From Beta vulgaris subsp. vulgaris (taxonomy: Eukaryota; Streptophyta; Magnoliopsida; Caryophyllales; Amaranthaceae), in the NCBI RefSeq assembly GCF_026745355.1, contig NC_079209.1:30679444-30743443 (forward strand): a stretch of DNA of 64,000 nt. The letters are read 5' to 3'. Below the pieces are notes generated by a model. That model had not been told where the DNA came from, did no database searches, and worked only from the letters and a program-made list of their open reading frames with translations. The position numbers and the translations under genes are program-made. Positions 34,893-46,142 of this stretch are shown in pieces; within the stretch, counting starts at the first letter, position 1, and each line of letters starts with the position of its first letter.

Positions 34893-36318
34893 GCACCATT
34901 TGTGTCAGACCTAGGTCCGACGGCACAAGTCTCGACGCAAATTAGAGATACAGATCTGCGTCGGACAAGGAAACGACGCAGATGAATGGCTATTTGCGTC
35001 GTATCCTTGTCAACATGCGACGCACATCACAAACCTTCACATCTGAAGCCCAAGGAAGACTAATGTGCCTTTTTGGAGTACGAGAAAGGGGCGGGGGCAG
35101 TGTGCGTCGCACATGGTGCCACATGCGACCTACATTATTCTCCTACGTCGGATCAAGTAGGACATGCGACGCAAATCTTCGATTTTTCAATAAAAAAAAA
35201 TAAATACCCAACCATAGCCTACACTAAATATGGCAGATCTGACACAAAAAAAAATATACAAAGAATGAAATACACTAGCGAATGATGTTTGAAATATATA
35301 GAAGCAGATCTTACACAAAAAAAAACGAAATAAAAAACCCACAAACGAAATGACAAAAATTCAACAAAAAAAATCAGATCTAACACAAAATATAGTAAAA
35401 AAACGAGATACAACAAAATACGAGATCTAACAAGGGTACAATTGTCTTGCGTCGATTAAGAAACGAAAAAAATCTAACAAATATCAAAAATGAAAAATTC
35501 AGATCTAACATAAAAAAAAACGAAATTAAAAAATTAAACCTTAAAAAAAACCCAGATCTAATAGACAGAAATTTCACTAAATATATTTTTTGAAAAAAAA
35601 TACAAATCGCCAAAAATCTTGTCTTTCTTCAAATCTCGTTCTTCAAATCTCGTTCTTCAAATCGCTAAAAAACAAATCTAATAGAAAGAAATCTCGTTCT
35701 TCTTCAAATCATGCTTCTATGAAAGAAATCGTGCTTCTGAGAATGAAGACGCAGAGAAATCTACGCACGAAAATCATGCTGAGAATGAAATCAAAACGAA
35801 AAAGATGCTTGAGAGATGCGGCTGAGAATGATCCTGTGCTTTCCAAATCGTGCTGAGAATTAAATCAAAACGAAAAAGAGAGAGAAGATTTGGAGAGAGA
35901 GAAGAGTTGGAGAGAGAGAAACTGAACCCTTGGAGAGAGAGAGGAAACCGAAACCTTGGAGAGAGAGAGAGAGAGAGGAAACGTTTGAGAGATGCGGCTG
36001 ATAATAAGAAAGTGTGTTTGAGAGATGCGACTGATAATTAGGTTAGAGAGAGAATATAAAACACGGGGTTGGTTGGGCTTGTAATCTGCGTCGCACCATG
36101 GGCTTCATGCGACGCAGATTACTTTGTCATGTGCATCGCACCATGCGCTTCATGCGACGCACATAGATGATTTGCATCGCACGTTAGTTAGATATGACGC
36201 ACATAGTTTGTCTTATGCGTCGATTCATTGTTGCATGCGACGCAAATAGTATTTTTGCATCGTTTCCGTGTTGTGCGATTCAAATGGGGCGACGCAAATT
36301 AACCTTTTTCTACTAGTG
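34783..36318. mobile_element. Non-autonomous CACTA transposon, TGCGTCG family, with a duplicated end
   Basis: It starts CACTAGTAGAAAAA and ends TTTTTCTACTAGTG. The flanking 3-bp duplication is CCA (34780-34782 and 36319-36321). Subterminal regions (about 34800-35180 and 36085-36300) are dense in TGCGTCG and CGACGCA copies, as expected for transposase-binding sites. The left end occurs twice, at 34783 and 34855, because a 72-bp block with flank plus terminus is duplicated. The interior has GAGAGA and repeated AAATCTCGTTCTTC motifs and no transposase. Confidence 0.92.
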
Positions 36319-36765
36319 CCACCACCGCCGGCCATGATAGCATCCTTGCCTCTTTGAGTCCTAGGAAACCCCATAATGAAGTCCATGCTCACAATATCCC
36401 ATGGGAGATCCGGAATAGGTAAAGGAGTATAGAGTCCTTTATCAAATGTACTTTTACAACGTTGACAAGTTGTACACTTGTTCACCACCAGATGAACATC
36501 TTTGATCATGTTAGGCCAATAAAAGCTTTTTTACTCAAAGTATCTAGGGTCTTATGTATGCCAAAGTGACCAGCCACACCTCCATAACGAACTTCACGAA
36601 CCAAGAGCTCTCGAACTCCACACTTTGGAACTCATAACTTGTTCTCTTTGAAGAGGAAACCATCTTGAAGCACAAAAATCCCCTTAGGTGCAGCAAACAT
36701 GGAGTTAAACTCTTCATCATCCTTGTTGAAGTCTTTAATATGCTCGAACCCCAACACCCTTGCAT
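36225..36765 (-). pseudogene. Integrase N-terminal part, 7.4-kb gypsy element
   Basis: The frame upstream of the CACTA insertion reads CTTCQRCKSTFDKGLYTPLP and WDIVSMDFIMGFPRTQRG, the CC half of the zinc domain and the first catalytic Asp block. The HH half lies in another frame near 36560-36600, reading YGGVAGHFG-like sequence where HGG is usual, so the first His appears changed. A frameshift lies between the two halves. Real integrase sequence ends at the CACTA boundary 36318; the rest of the frame to 36225 is transposon DNA. Confidence 0.85.
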
Positions 36766-36855
36766 CCACCATAGCTAATAAGCAGATCTCCTTGAAAGAG
36801 CATTTGCCCCCACATTGTTCTTACCTTCCTTATACTTGGATGAGAAAGTGAAAGA

Positions 36856-37200
36856 TTAGACAAATTCAACCCACTTGGCGTGCCTATGGTTGAGTTTTTG
36901 TTGTCCATGAATATGTTTGAGTGCCTCATGATCCGAATGCAGAAAGAAAGGTTTAGGCCTCAAATAGTATGACCAATGGTCCAAAGCTCGAACAATAGCA
37001 TAAAACTCTCGGTCATAGTTGGAGTAGTTCAACTTAGCACCATTAAGCTTCTCAGTGAAATAAGAAATTGGCCTCTTCTCTTGGATTAGAAGAGCACTAA
37101 TCCCCAATCCACTTGCATCACACTCTACTTCAAAAAGCTTGTTGAAATCTGGCAAGGCTAGTATAGGGGCGCTACATAACTTCTCTTTCACTTCTTCCAA
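36856..37200 (-). pseudogene. RNase H domain, 7.4-kb gypsy element
   Basis: The frame reads [47 protein letters not shown] and [10 protein letters not shown]. Both CDAS and HSDH acidic blocks are intact, unlike the copy at 15 kb. It is preceded by a stop near 37208 that separates it from reverse transcriptase. Confidence 0.88.
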
Positions 37201-37206
37201 GGCCTT

Positions 37207-38209
37207 TTAAGCTAAAGTAGACCACTCAAACTCTCCTTTCTTCAATAAAGAAGTGATAAGAGCCATGATAGATGAGAAATTTCGGATGAATCTTCTATAG
37301 AAGGAAGCCAAGCCATGGAAGCGTTGACATTCATGAGCATTAGTAGGAGCTTTCCATGAAGAGATTGCTTGAACTTTTGAAGGATCAACATGTACACCTT
37401 CTTTTGACACTATGTAACCAAGGAATGTAATGCTTGAAACAAGGAACTCACACTTCTCCATCTTGGCATATAATTTTTGTTCCGTAAGTTTCTCAAACAA
37501 ACTTCTTAAGTGCATTACATAATCATCAACATTTTCACTATAAACAAGGATATCATCTAAGTAAACAACAACAAACTTGTTTAAAAAGGAACGAAGTACC
37601 TCATTCATGAGTCTAGGGGCGTTGCATAAGCCAAAAGGCATCACCATCCACTCATAAATACCTTGCTTAGTCTTGAAGGTTGCTTTCCACTCACCCCCTT
37701 CTCTAATTCTCATTTGATGATAGCCACTCCTAAGATCAATTTTCGAAAAAATCGAAGCTTCATTGAGTTCATCAAGCATATCCTCCAATCTAGGCATGGA
37801 AACCTATACTTCATAGTTATGTTATTCACATTCTCCATGTTCCATCTTTCTTAGGCACAAGCAAAGCCGGAACCACACATGGACTCATACTTTCTCTAAC
37901 ATATCCCCTTTCAATCAACTCTTCAATTTGGCGTTGCAACTCTTTTGAAGCACTTGGATCACACCTATAAGCTGGTTTATTAGGTAGAGGAGCTCCGGGA
38001 ACCAAGTCTATAGCATGCTCAACGCGTCTCAAAGGTGGCATCCCTTGTGGAAGTTCTTCTGGAAATACGTCTCTAAACTCCTCCATGAGTGCATCAAGCT
38101 TCGATTCACATGGCTTATTTTCACTAACCATAGTATGTCTCACAAACAAAGCATAGCACAAGCCCTCTTCTTCCACCCCTTTCTCGAATTCTTTACTTGA
38201 AAGCAACAC
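37207..38209 (-). pseudogene. Reverse transcriptase, 7.4-kb gypsy element
   Basis: The upstream frame (38209-37826) reads FPEELPQGMPPLRRVEHAID, then YVRESMSPCVVPALLVPKKDG. A frameshift near 37810 leads into the frame 37797-37207. This reads [38 protein letters not shown], the catalytic YLDDILVYS and [12 protein letters not shown]. Only the join near 37800-37850 disrupts the domain, so it is one of the better preserved copies. Between PFGLCNAP and RLMNEV about two residues (usually TF) seem lost. Confidence 0.9.
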
Positions 38210-38331
38210 ACTAGACCTTCTTTCTTATGGATCACGTCACTAGGAACCAAAGGGTGCATCCTTATTCTCTATGTACCAACCAAAATAGAATACACGTTTG
38301 AATCACCTTTATGAATCACCTTTCTATCAAA

Positions 38332-38658
38332 TTACCATGGTCTTCCTAGCAAAACATGACAAGCACTCATAGGAAGTACATCACACCATAGCTCATCTTT
38401 GTAGCTTCCAATGGAAAAAGAAAGTAGTGCTTGTTTCTTTACCTTCAACCCCGTATCATCAAGCCAACTTAGTTTGTAAGGGTGTGGATGATCCCTCACA
38501 ACAAGGCTCAACTTCTTCACCACATCTCCCGCTACTACATTAGTGCAAGAACCACTATCAATGATCATGTTACAAGTGTTTTCACCCACCTTGCAACGAG
38601 TATGAAATAAGTTCTCCCTTTGTTCTTTGCTTGGAAGACAATCAACTGTAAAACCCAC
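38332..38658 (-). pseudogene. Aspartic protease, 7.4-kb gypsy element
   Basis: The frame reads CNMIIDSGSCTNVVAGDVVKKL with the intact catalytic DSG, and ends SACHVLLGRPW. It is joined to gag by a frameshift near 38650. The next 120 bp to 38210 read through stops. The protease would cut the Gag-Pol polyprotein. Confidence 0.88.
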
Positions 38659-38659
38659 C

Positions 38660-39782
38660 TAACAACACCAATAAGTTTTCCATCATCTTTGGCATATGCA
38701 TCCTCCTCTTCACACTCACCATGTCCTTCTTGAGGCACGAATTCATACAACTCCTCCTCTTTATTCAAAGTCATATATTGCCTCATAGTAAGAGCTTTCT
38801 TGGTTGGATAGTTACTAGCAATGTGTCCTCTCCCTTGACACTTGAAACACTTGCTATTCTCTTCAAATTTTTCTTTAGGAACGAACACCTTTTGTTTCTT
38901 CACCCTTTTCTCATCTTTAGATGCATTGTCTTTCTTAAAACCCTCATAGTTCTTATTAGACGATTAATTAGAATGATAAGATGAAGAAGGTTTGAAAAAG
39001 TTACTTGTTTTTGCATAGGGAATCCTCGGCCTTTCTTCCTTCTCATGAGCTTCAAACTTGAGAGCCAATCTACACACATCCTCAAAAGTATGGTATCTAA
39101 ACACCTCTACTTTCCTTGCAATGGTATGATTCAACCCCTTGATGTAACGAGCAATCTTGAGAGCTTCCCTTTCGTCCAAGTCACAAACAAGACATAACTT
39201 ATCAAACTCCATAGTGTACTTATGCACACTCAACGTATCTTGGCACAAAGCTGTCAATTTGATATATTGTTTTTGCTCGAAATCACTAGGTAAGAACTTC
39301 TCCTTGAGCTTCTCTTTCAACTTAGTCCAACTATGAAGCTTCTCCTTTCCTCTTCTAGCACGCTTAGCTTTCACGTTTTCAAGCCAAATTCCATCATACT
39401 TGGTTAACCTAATCGAAGCAATCTTGAATCTCCTTTGATCATCAAATCCCCTATAGTCACATACCTTCTCCAACTGCCTAATCCACTCAAGTAAATCTTA
39501 TGGATTAGTATCACCTGTGAAATCCTCCAATTTTAACCCTCTATCATCATTAAAATTAGGTTTTACAACCCTAACTTCCTCCACATCATCATCGTCTGAA
39601 TTCCCGATGTAACCAATGCTATTTTTATCTAACTTCTTTGTATTTATAGAAGCTATAACATCCATTCTAGTTTCAAGTCTACTAACATTACTAGAATCCG
39701 CATAATAATTAATTTGAAAATCAAATTGTTGCTTAGTTAAATCAGCAAGAGCTTTTGTGATCTTCTCTATCTCACGTTCCAT
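38660..39782 (-). pseudogene. Gag of the 7.4-kb gypsy element, two stops and an altered zinc knuckle
   Basis: The ATG at 39782 opens MEREIEKITKALADL. The single frame carries the capsid blocks DRGLKLEDFTGD, LLEWIRQLEKVCDY, SWTKLKEKLKEKFLPSDF and VHKYTMEFDKLC. It is broken by TAA at about 39498 and TAA near 38962. The knuckle reads CFKCQGRGHIASNY, so the last Cys of CCHC is Tyr. A KDDGKLIGVV tail leads to a frameshift before protease. Most of the length is otherwise intact. Confidence 0.9.
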
Positions 39783-39940
39783 AACAACCAAGTATCAACA
39801 ATACTAACAACCACACGCCACATAAGAAGCACAATAAACCCTAACACCGCTAAAAATATTGAAACTTTAGAGAATAAAAGTAACAACTTACTTGAATCTT
39901 GAGAGACTAGAATCCCTTTGATCCTGACCCTCCTGGAAAA

Positions 39941-39950
39941 TCTGATACCA
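39941..39950 (-). other. Primer binding site of the 7.4-kb gypsy element
   Basis: The minus strand reads TGGTATCAGA, complementary to initiator tRNA-Met, 2 bases inside the LTR at 39953. Confidence 0.88.
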
Positions 39951-39952
39951 CT

Positions 39953-40685
39953 TGATATGAATGCACAACTCGTATAGTTAAACACTCAAGAACTTCGAAC
40001 AAACACAATGAATTTCGGATATGATAACCAAAATAAACACTCCTGAATATTTTAGTTAACTCTTAATCTCACTCAAAGCACTCCTAAAACTAACTAGATT
40101 AAACATTAGTTAATTAACAATCCTGAAATATTAAATGGTGGTCGAAAATAATTGCAAGGCACAATTAAAATCAATAACAAGGTTTTTGTCTAAATCATTC
40201 ATCCTCTTGTAATGTAGCATGACATGTTTATTTATAATGACAAGAATCAACTTGCCCTCCAATCAACCAAGCCATTCGGCCAACATAGAGTATTTTAGGA
40301 AAGTATTCTCCCTTAATTCTAGCCTAGAATCTACCTACAACTTAAGGAAACAAAAGCTTAAGGAAAGATGGCAAATCTTTCCTTAATTACATAAAATCAC
40401 AAGACCAAGTAACCCTGTAAGTTAAGGAAACTCTTTCCTAAAATACAACCATGACATTAAGACTTAAATATTCGAAATTAACATGTTTTAGGATTTTATA
40501 TAGAGCTAAACAACTCAACTAACTTAACTAATAGTGACACTAAGTTAAAATGCTAAGTAGCTTCTTCTTCGAGCCAAGTGACATATGATACAAATGCATT
40601 GTTGTAAGTCTTCAAAATGAACCCTATGTGTTCCATAAGAAGTGAAATTGGCTCTACTTGACTTGAAGCCTTTGGATCCGCATCA
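39953..40685 (-). repeat. 5' LTR of the 7.4-kb gypsy element
   Basis: This 733-bp repeat is the partner of 33243-33977 and ends CGCATCA next to the target copy CTTCT. Confidence 0.93.
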
Positions 40686-40780
40686 CTTCTTTTCTTCATC
40701 TTTATGGAAAACTCTCAACTACTCTGCATTAAATCCTCTCCATTGAATGTTATGACGTCTCTTTTTCTCTCATCTTGGGC

Positions 40781-40788
40781 TATAAATA
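40781..40788 (+). promoter_or_regulatory. TATA box of a possible host gene
   Basis: TATAAATA lies 95 bp after the gypsy insertion. A TGACGT core, the site class bound by bZIP factors, lies about 28 bp upstream. Downstream sequence is leader-like: CT-rich, with AAACCCTAG-type motifs at 40828 and 40960. The insertion may therefore have displaced the distal promoter of a gene. Confidence 0.5.
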
Positions 40789-41057
40789 TTCACATCAACC
40801 CTCTGAAACATCAATGCTCACGGAAAACCCTAGGTCTACAACATCTCTCTCTTTCTCTTCATCTTTTCTGCGTTTTCAGTGTCTTCATCTTTTCTCTTCA
40901 TCGACGTTTCGTGTTTTTTGGGCTCTTCTTTTTTTCTACAACATCCATTATCTTGAAAACCCTAGATCTAGATCAATTATTTTTATTGTAACTCTTCGTT
41001 TTTTCTGGGCTAGCTACTAGTGTCACAACATTCAGATATGAGATTTACTCTGTTTGA

Positions 41058-41339
41058 TCTATATTTTCACTCTGTTTAATTTCAACAATTGTTGAAAAAA
41101 TTACTTCTGAGATTTATGAAGAATCCGAGGTTGTTCCAGACTCTGAAAATGCTACGAATGAGCCATGGAACATCGAGGAAGAAGAGGAATTCGTTGTTCC
41201 AGACAAGGAAGTTCCCATATCTGAGCCCAAAATTGATGATTTCCCTTTGCCATCTCCCGAGGAAATTTACGAGAATTTGAGAATCTATTTCCTAGCTATA
41301 AAACTTGAGCATTGTGAGCCTTCGAGGGAGTTCAGCTAA
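41058..41339 (+). CDS. Possible acidic exon of a host gene (partial)
   Basis: A frame open from 41058 to the stop TAA at 41337-41339 encodes a strongly acidic peptide. Segments include IYEESEVVPDSENATNEPWN, EEEEEFVVPDKEVPISEPK and PSPEEIYENLRIYFLAIKLE. It has no ATG in frame, so it would need an upstream exon and splice site, which I cannot place with confidence. The upstream 250 bp look like a 5' leader behind the TATA box at 40781. Codon structure and composition differ from the surrounding repeats. I do not recognise the protein. It could equally be a captured gene fragment. Confidence 0.35.
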   Translation, partial: SIFSLCLISTIVEKITSEIYEESEVVPDSENATNEPWNIEEEEEFVVPDKEVPISEPKIDDFPLPSPEEIYENLRIYFLAIKLEHCEPSREFS

Positions 41340-41352
41340 CTCTTTAAATTTA

Positions 41353-41640
41353 CGTTGAATTATTTTAAAATTTTTGACTAGTTATAATGAATTTGAGTGT
41401 GGTATTTGTGTGTTGTCGAATTATTTTGAAATTTTAGATAATTATAATCAATTTGTGTGTGGTATTCATGTGATGTTGAATTATTTCGAATTTTTAGATA
41501 GTTATAATGAATTTATGTGTGCTATTTGTGGCTGTTGAATTATTTCAAATTTTTAGATAGTTATAATGAATTTGTGTGTGGTATTTGTGTACTATTGAAT
41601 TATTTCGAATGTTTAAATAGTTATGATGTGTGTTGTTACA
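41353..41640 (+). repeat. About 60-bp minisatellite, five units
   Basis: Successive units carry TTGAATTATTTCGAATTTTTAG, then ATAGTTATAATGAATTTGTG, then TGTGGTATTTGTGT, with point differences. The array starts directly after the stop of the acidic frame. Confidence 0.85.
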
Positions 41641-41672
41641 ATATGTTTCTTACTCTTACTATATCTCTAAGA

Positions 41673-42307
41673 AGTTGATTTCCTAGTGTGATTGAATTAT
41701 TAACAGTGCATTTACAGTAGGTTGATAGTTACAATCTTTTAATGTTTTGTGTTGTTAGTTGATTTCCTAGTGTGATTGAATTATGAAAAGTGCATTTACA
41801 GCAGGCTGATAGTTAATTTTATAATGTTCTGTGCTGTTAGTTGATTTCCTAGTGTGATTGAATTATGACCAGTGCATTTATAGTAGTTTGATAGTTAATC
41901 TTATAATGTTCTGTGCTGTTAGTTGTTTATCTACTGTGATTGAATTATGACCAGTGCATTTACAGTAGGTTGATAGTTACAATCTTTTAATGTTCTGTGC
42001 AGTTAGTTGATTTCCTAGTGTCATTGAATTATGAAAAGTTCATTTACAGTAGGCTGATAGTTAATCTTATAATGTTATGTGCTGTTAGTTGATTTCCTAG
42101 TGCGATTGAATTATGACCAGTGCATTTGCAGTAGTTTGATAGTTAATCTTATAATGTTCTGTACTTTTAGTTGATTTTCTAGTGTGATTAAATTATGACC
42201 AGTGCATTTACAGTATGTTGATGGTTAATCTTTTAATGTTCTGTGCTGTTAGTTGATTTCCTAGTGTGATTGAATTATGAAAAGTGCATTTATAGTAGGT
42301 TGATAAG
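41673..42307 (+). repeat. About 81-bp minisatellite, eight units
   Basis: Units begin GTTGATTTCCTAGTGTGATT and contain GTGCATTTACAGTAGGTTGA and AATGTTCTGTGCTG. Copies lie near 41675, 41757, 41838, 41920, 42005, 42087, 42169 and 42249. The repeat is distinct from the 60-bp array before it. Confidence 0.88.
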
Positions 42308-42774
42308 TCTTGTGATGATGAATGGATAAATATGGCCAGTGCATTAGTTAACTGTTTGTGAGGCTTACAAAGACAACATATATTTGATCATGTTAGCTAT
42401 GTGATGAGGCTCATAGTAGCCACCAAATGTGCTTAAGGCATGACAACTTCTAATGAAGTTGTTGTAATTGCGACCTCAGTTAAGTACCTCTATAATAAAT
42501 TGAGAGGTTAGATTTGCATGATATACGTACCAAACATGATGAGACTCAAATTCAATAAATATACTTGCATGATGGACTTGTAAATTTAGGTAAGTTACAA
42601 CCCTACAAACAGCCTAGCATCCACAATGATTACAAAATATGTTTTTTTTTTCTATGTACCCAAAATGTGTTTCATTCAACAAAATAAAATCGTCACAAAA
42701 ACTTGCCTTGTTGTTGGATGTTTTAGTTGCCATTCAAGTGATCAACAACAAACTGAATTGCCTTTTGAACATCT
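42308..42774. other. AT-rich spacer
   Basis: No gene seen. The 3' end of the mariner transposase frame begins at its right edge. I could not identify a terminal inverted repeat for the mariner element here. Confidence 0.5.
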
Positions 42775-44097
42775 TCAATACTTGGACCAACTTCTTGTGG
42801 TAGTAATCCCAAGTCTTCCAACTGTTTTTTTCTTTGCATAAGGCTCATCATATACATTACTTCCACATACCTTGAGAACTTCAATTAAGTAAAATTGAAG
42901 TGACATCCACACATTACATAGAGTTTTAGGATGTAGTTCTTCCCATGATTCATTTACAGCAGTTACTAGTTGGTCAATTATCCTTGGAGATTTCTTGTAT
43001 TGCAATGTTTGTAGTGACCTAAAATAACCAAGATCCAAACAGTTCATGTCTGGGCTGTTAGGAGGTTGTTGTATCAACCTAAAATCGAATCCATCTAGTA
43101 GTCTATGTTGTTGAAAAACTGGATCGTCATTTGTTATGTGTGATGGTGCATTATCTTGCTGAATGTAAATGACCTTACTTAAGTCATCTGGCCATTTCTC
43201 CCTGATAGCAGGCATAATCTTGTTAACCAACATGTCCCTCATAACATCCTTTGTAATTGCTTCGACGGGTATGATTTCCAAAGTGCCCTAGACCTGTTTT
43301 CTGATCTTCTCTGTGCTTGAACTTGTTTGGTGAAAGCCTATATGCCAATCTTGCCATTAAATGCACAAGAACCATCTTGGTTCCACCTTGGTCTTGCAAC
43401 AACAGCTGTAAACATAGCTTTAGGTATGAAATTCTTGTTTTTTATCTTTCTCCATGGTGTTTTTTCCCTTGGATGGAGATATGCTCTTACCCTTTTCCGA
43501 GTCATGTAGAACCATTTTTCATCTATATGGACAACATTTCTCATGTCTATATAAGTTGGATTTGTGTGAAGTCTGTTTCTTTGTGTTAAACTTAGTACCC
43601 ACATACATCTTCTCAACTGTTTTTTCATGTTCACATCAAGCTTTCATGGGTTTGCATGTGGCCTTAATCCCCCCTTTTAACTATCCTTCCTAGTGTTGTG
43701 AAATGAAAGTTAAGTGAAATTGCTAATGACCTCAAACATGTTCTTTGACATAAAGGTATAGATGAAACCTGTCAAGAGTGGATGTGGCTCTCTTCCTTTC
43801 ACACTTGTGCTTGTTAGTTTTGACGTTTATGAGTTGCTCGTTATCGTGTTGTTGCTTGGCCTTCTTTCATATGGTGTAGATTGTCCTTGTGCTGATGTTG
43901 AACGTCTCAGCACATAGCTTCTTGGCTCCCCATGGTAGATTTCCCACCAATGTGTGACTTAGAAGCCACTCTGCTACTTTTTGTCGTACCGCATTGCTAA
44001 GCCTAGGCCCAGGATGTGGCTGAGATACAGAAGCTACAGAAATAGATGCTTCATCTTCATTGTTAGACCCTTCATCCTCTGAAGCCATCGATGGCAA
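42775..44097 (-). pseudogene. Plant mariner-like (DD39D) transposase, broken
   Basis: Three minus-strand frames form one transposase. The frame 44097-43867 (MASEDEGSNNEDE start, then LSNAVRQKVAEWLL and TFNISTRTIYTI) is the DNA-binding helix-turn-helix part. The frame 43634-43338 holds VVHIDEKWFYMT, the first catalytic Asp. The frame 43281-42775 holds YIQQDNAPSH, the second Asp, and NSPDMNCLDLGYF, the third. Exactly 39 residues separate the second and third Asp, as in plant mariner-like elements related to Stowaway MITEs. Stops and frameshifts between 43635 and 43866 and near 43285-43337 inactivate it. Upstream, 44098-44533 holds no gene I can see. Confidence 0.9.
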
Positions 44098-44533
44098 TGA
44101 TGCCCAATATTTAACTCTTTTTTTCTCATCTTTTAAGTCACTTAATGGTGGGGAGTGTGGACACTATGGAGTACTGTATGGGGTTTTATATACTTGATTC
44201 ATAATTTGTAACTTGGTTGAATTTTTATTAGGAGGGAATTTGAATAGAAAACATACGTATGAAATTAAAGAGGGAAATGAAAATGTAACTTTCCCTCCTT
44301 ATTTTTGGTTGGCTGGTGTAATTAATGTAATTGTGTTTTTCATCTTTGTTTATTAAGATAAAATCAGATGTCACTTTCATGCCTTATATACAAAATGGTA
44401 AAATAATCAGCTCATTGTACTTTATATATGCCTTTTCCATTTTTCTCTTTATTTTATAAAATCCGATTCCTCCCATGTGCGGTAAATCTCTCCTTTCCTT
44501 ATTTTTTGTGTAAGATTAAAGATTAAAAAATGT

Positions 44534-44688
44534 GAAATTCTCATTGGTAACCTTAGAGTATGGGAAATTATATTTGGTAACCAATTTAAAAGCTTAATTC
44601 ACAACGTGACCTTGTAGTATTGATTTTTAACTAAACGTGAAATTAATGAGTTGGTTTAGTTAAAATTTTGTATTTTATAGCCTTTTAA
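44534..44688 (+). repeat. Left terminal inverted repeat of the MULE (outer part)
   Basis: This matches the inverse of about 50020-50173. The remaining inner part continues after the solo LTR at 46148-46170 (AACCATGGTTATTTACTAACC). Confidence 0.85.
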
Positions 44689-44693
44689 GGTCT

Positions 44694-46142
44694 TGATCGG
44701 TCCTAAATGTACCTTAAAATATCGCAAGTGTACGGGTCAATTAAAATAAATATAGTGTAAGCAAGATATCGTTTCCCACAAGGAGGTATAATCAACTACC
44801 AAATTAAGAGACACTAATATTATCTAGACGATCCAGAAATAGTGATTGGTGGTGATAAACTAGACTAATAAAATAGACAATAGGGATAAATCAAGTATAA
44901 GAAATGGTTCTAGGACTTAGATTTCGCCAATTAACTTCTACAATGAAATTAAACTAATTGCTGGGCAAAATAATTAGATCGCAATGGTCGAATTCCTAAT
45001 GTATATTAACCCCTCTTCCAAGGCGGAAAACGTATATTTGAATACTAATCTTATGCCTACTTCCGTGGTCATAAAATTTAGAACAAACTCATTAAGAATA
45101 AGAATTCATATAAAAGACCACCCAAAGTGTATAACTATTGCTAAAATTATACTACTTAGCGTTTAATAATCCCACGAACTAATATTGAACTTTCACTTCC
45201 GCTAATAATCCAATACCTTAAACATACAATTGATAGGGCCCTTATCAAAAGTAAGCAATTGAACTCAAGATTATCAAATTGCAATTTAAATTAAACTAAC
45301 CCAACAATAATTCAATTCATTGACAGAAAATTAAAAGACTACATCTAGTCCTAGAACATGGAAATTTAACTAGACATAACAACTAAATCAACCCAACTAA
45401 TTGAGAGTAATAATCTGAAATTAAACATAATAATTAACAGAATTCAATAACATAAACTAAAAGAAGAAAGAGATAAACTCCAGATTCGTATGAAGAATCA
45501 GATGAACTTTTGACTCCCGTCAATAGCCACCGCAGCCACGCTGCGTCTGCGTCGCCGCTGCGTCTGGTCTCCGTAGTCTCTGTTGTGCGTCCCTCAATTT
45601 GCTTCTTCGTAGTCTTAGTTTTGTTTTTTTTGTTGTGCCGCCACTCTCTGATGCGTGATTCCTCACTTCCCTCTTTTATTCTCAATGGGTTGCCCTCTTT
45701 CACTTAGTCTTAGGTTTTCTTTTTGTTTTGGATGCCGTGGCTTCATCTTTTAGCCCATGATTTTCTTGCTGTTGGTGATTTGGACCAAGGAAAAAGGTTT
45801 CCTCTTTGTTTCTTTAGTGGGCTTCCATCCTTTTCTTTGTTTTGCTTTTCTTCTTCCAATTTTCCTTCATAACAAATACATAATAATAACTAAATGGGTT
45901 CTAAAGCAAAATATTTGCATAGTAAAAATATACTACTATTATTAATAGTAAGTATAAGTATTACTAGAATCAAGCAAATAAATTATTCAGTGCATTTTTC
46001 ATATTTTGAATCAACTTTATTACTTAAATAACTTAGCTCTTAAAATGTTAAAATATGCAAAGAAAACCTATTATAAGTCTCAGAACTTATACCAAAAAGT
46101 AATATAATGGGCTAAAATTATATGTAAAATAGGGACTTATCA
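44694..46142 (-). mobile_element. Solo LTR (1.45 kb), Athila/Tat-like, nested in the MULE end
   Basis: It starts TGATCGGTCC and ends GGGACTTATCA. The 5-bp duplication GGTCT (44689-44693 and 46143-46147) is perfect. Layout and the GTTTCCCACAAGGAGG segment resemble the LTR at 4399-6189, giving the minus orientation by analogy. ORFs at 45434-45945 are LTR leader sequence, not genes. Confidence 0.92.

Larger units (their letters stand above)
33243..40685 (-). mobile_element. Complete Ty3/gypsy retrotransposon (7.4 kb) with a nested CACTA element
   Basis: LTRs at 33243-33977 and 39953-40685 have TGAT...ATCA ends. The target duplication CTTCT (33238-33242 and 40686-40690) is perfect. The Met-type primer site and polypurine tract are in place. 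The order on the minus strand is gag, protease, reverse transcriptase, RNase H, integrase. The coding region has a few stops and frameshifts plus a 1.5-kb CACTA insertion in the integrase. The LTRs differ at a moderate number of positions, so it is older than the 11061 element. Confidence 0.95.

Noticed and set aside
41353..42307. CRISPR-like array
   Set aside because: Repeats are contiguous with no unique spacers and the genome is a plant's; it is a pair of minisatellites.
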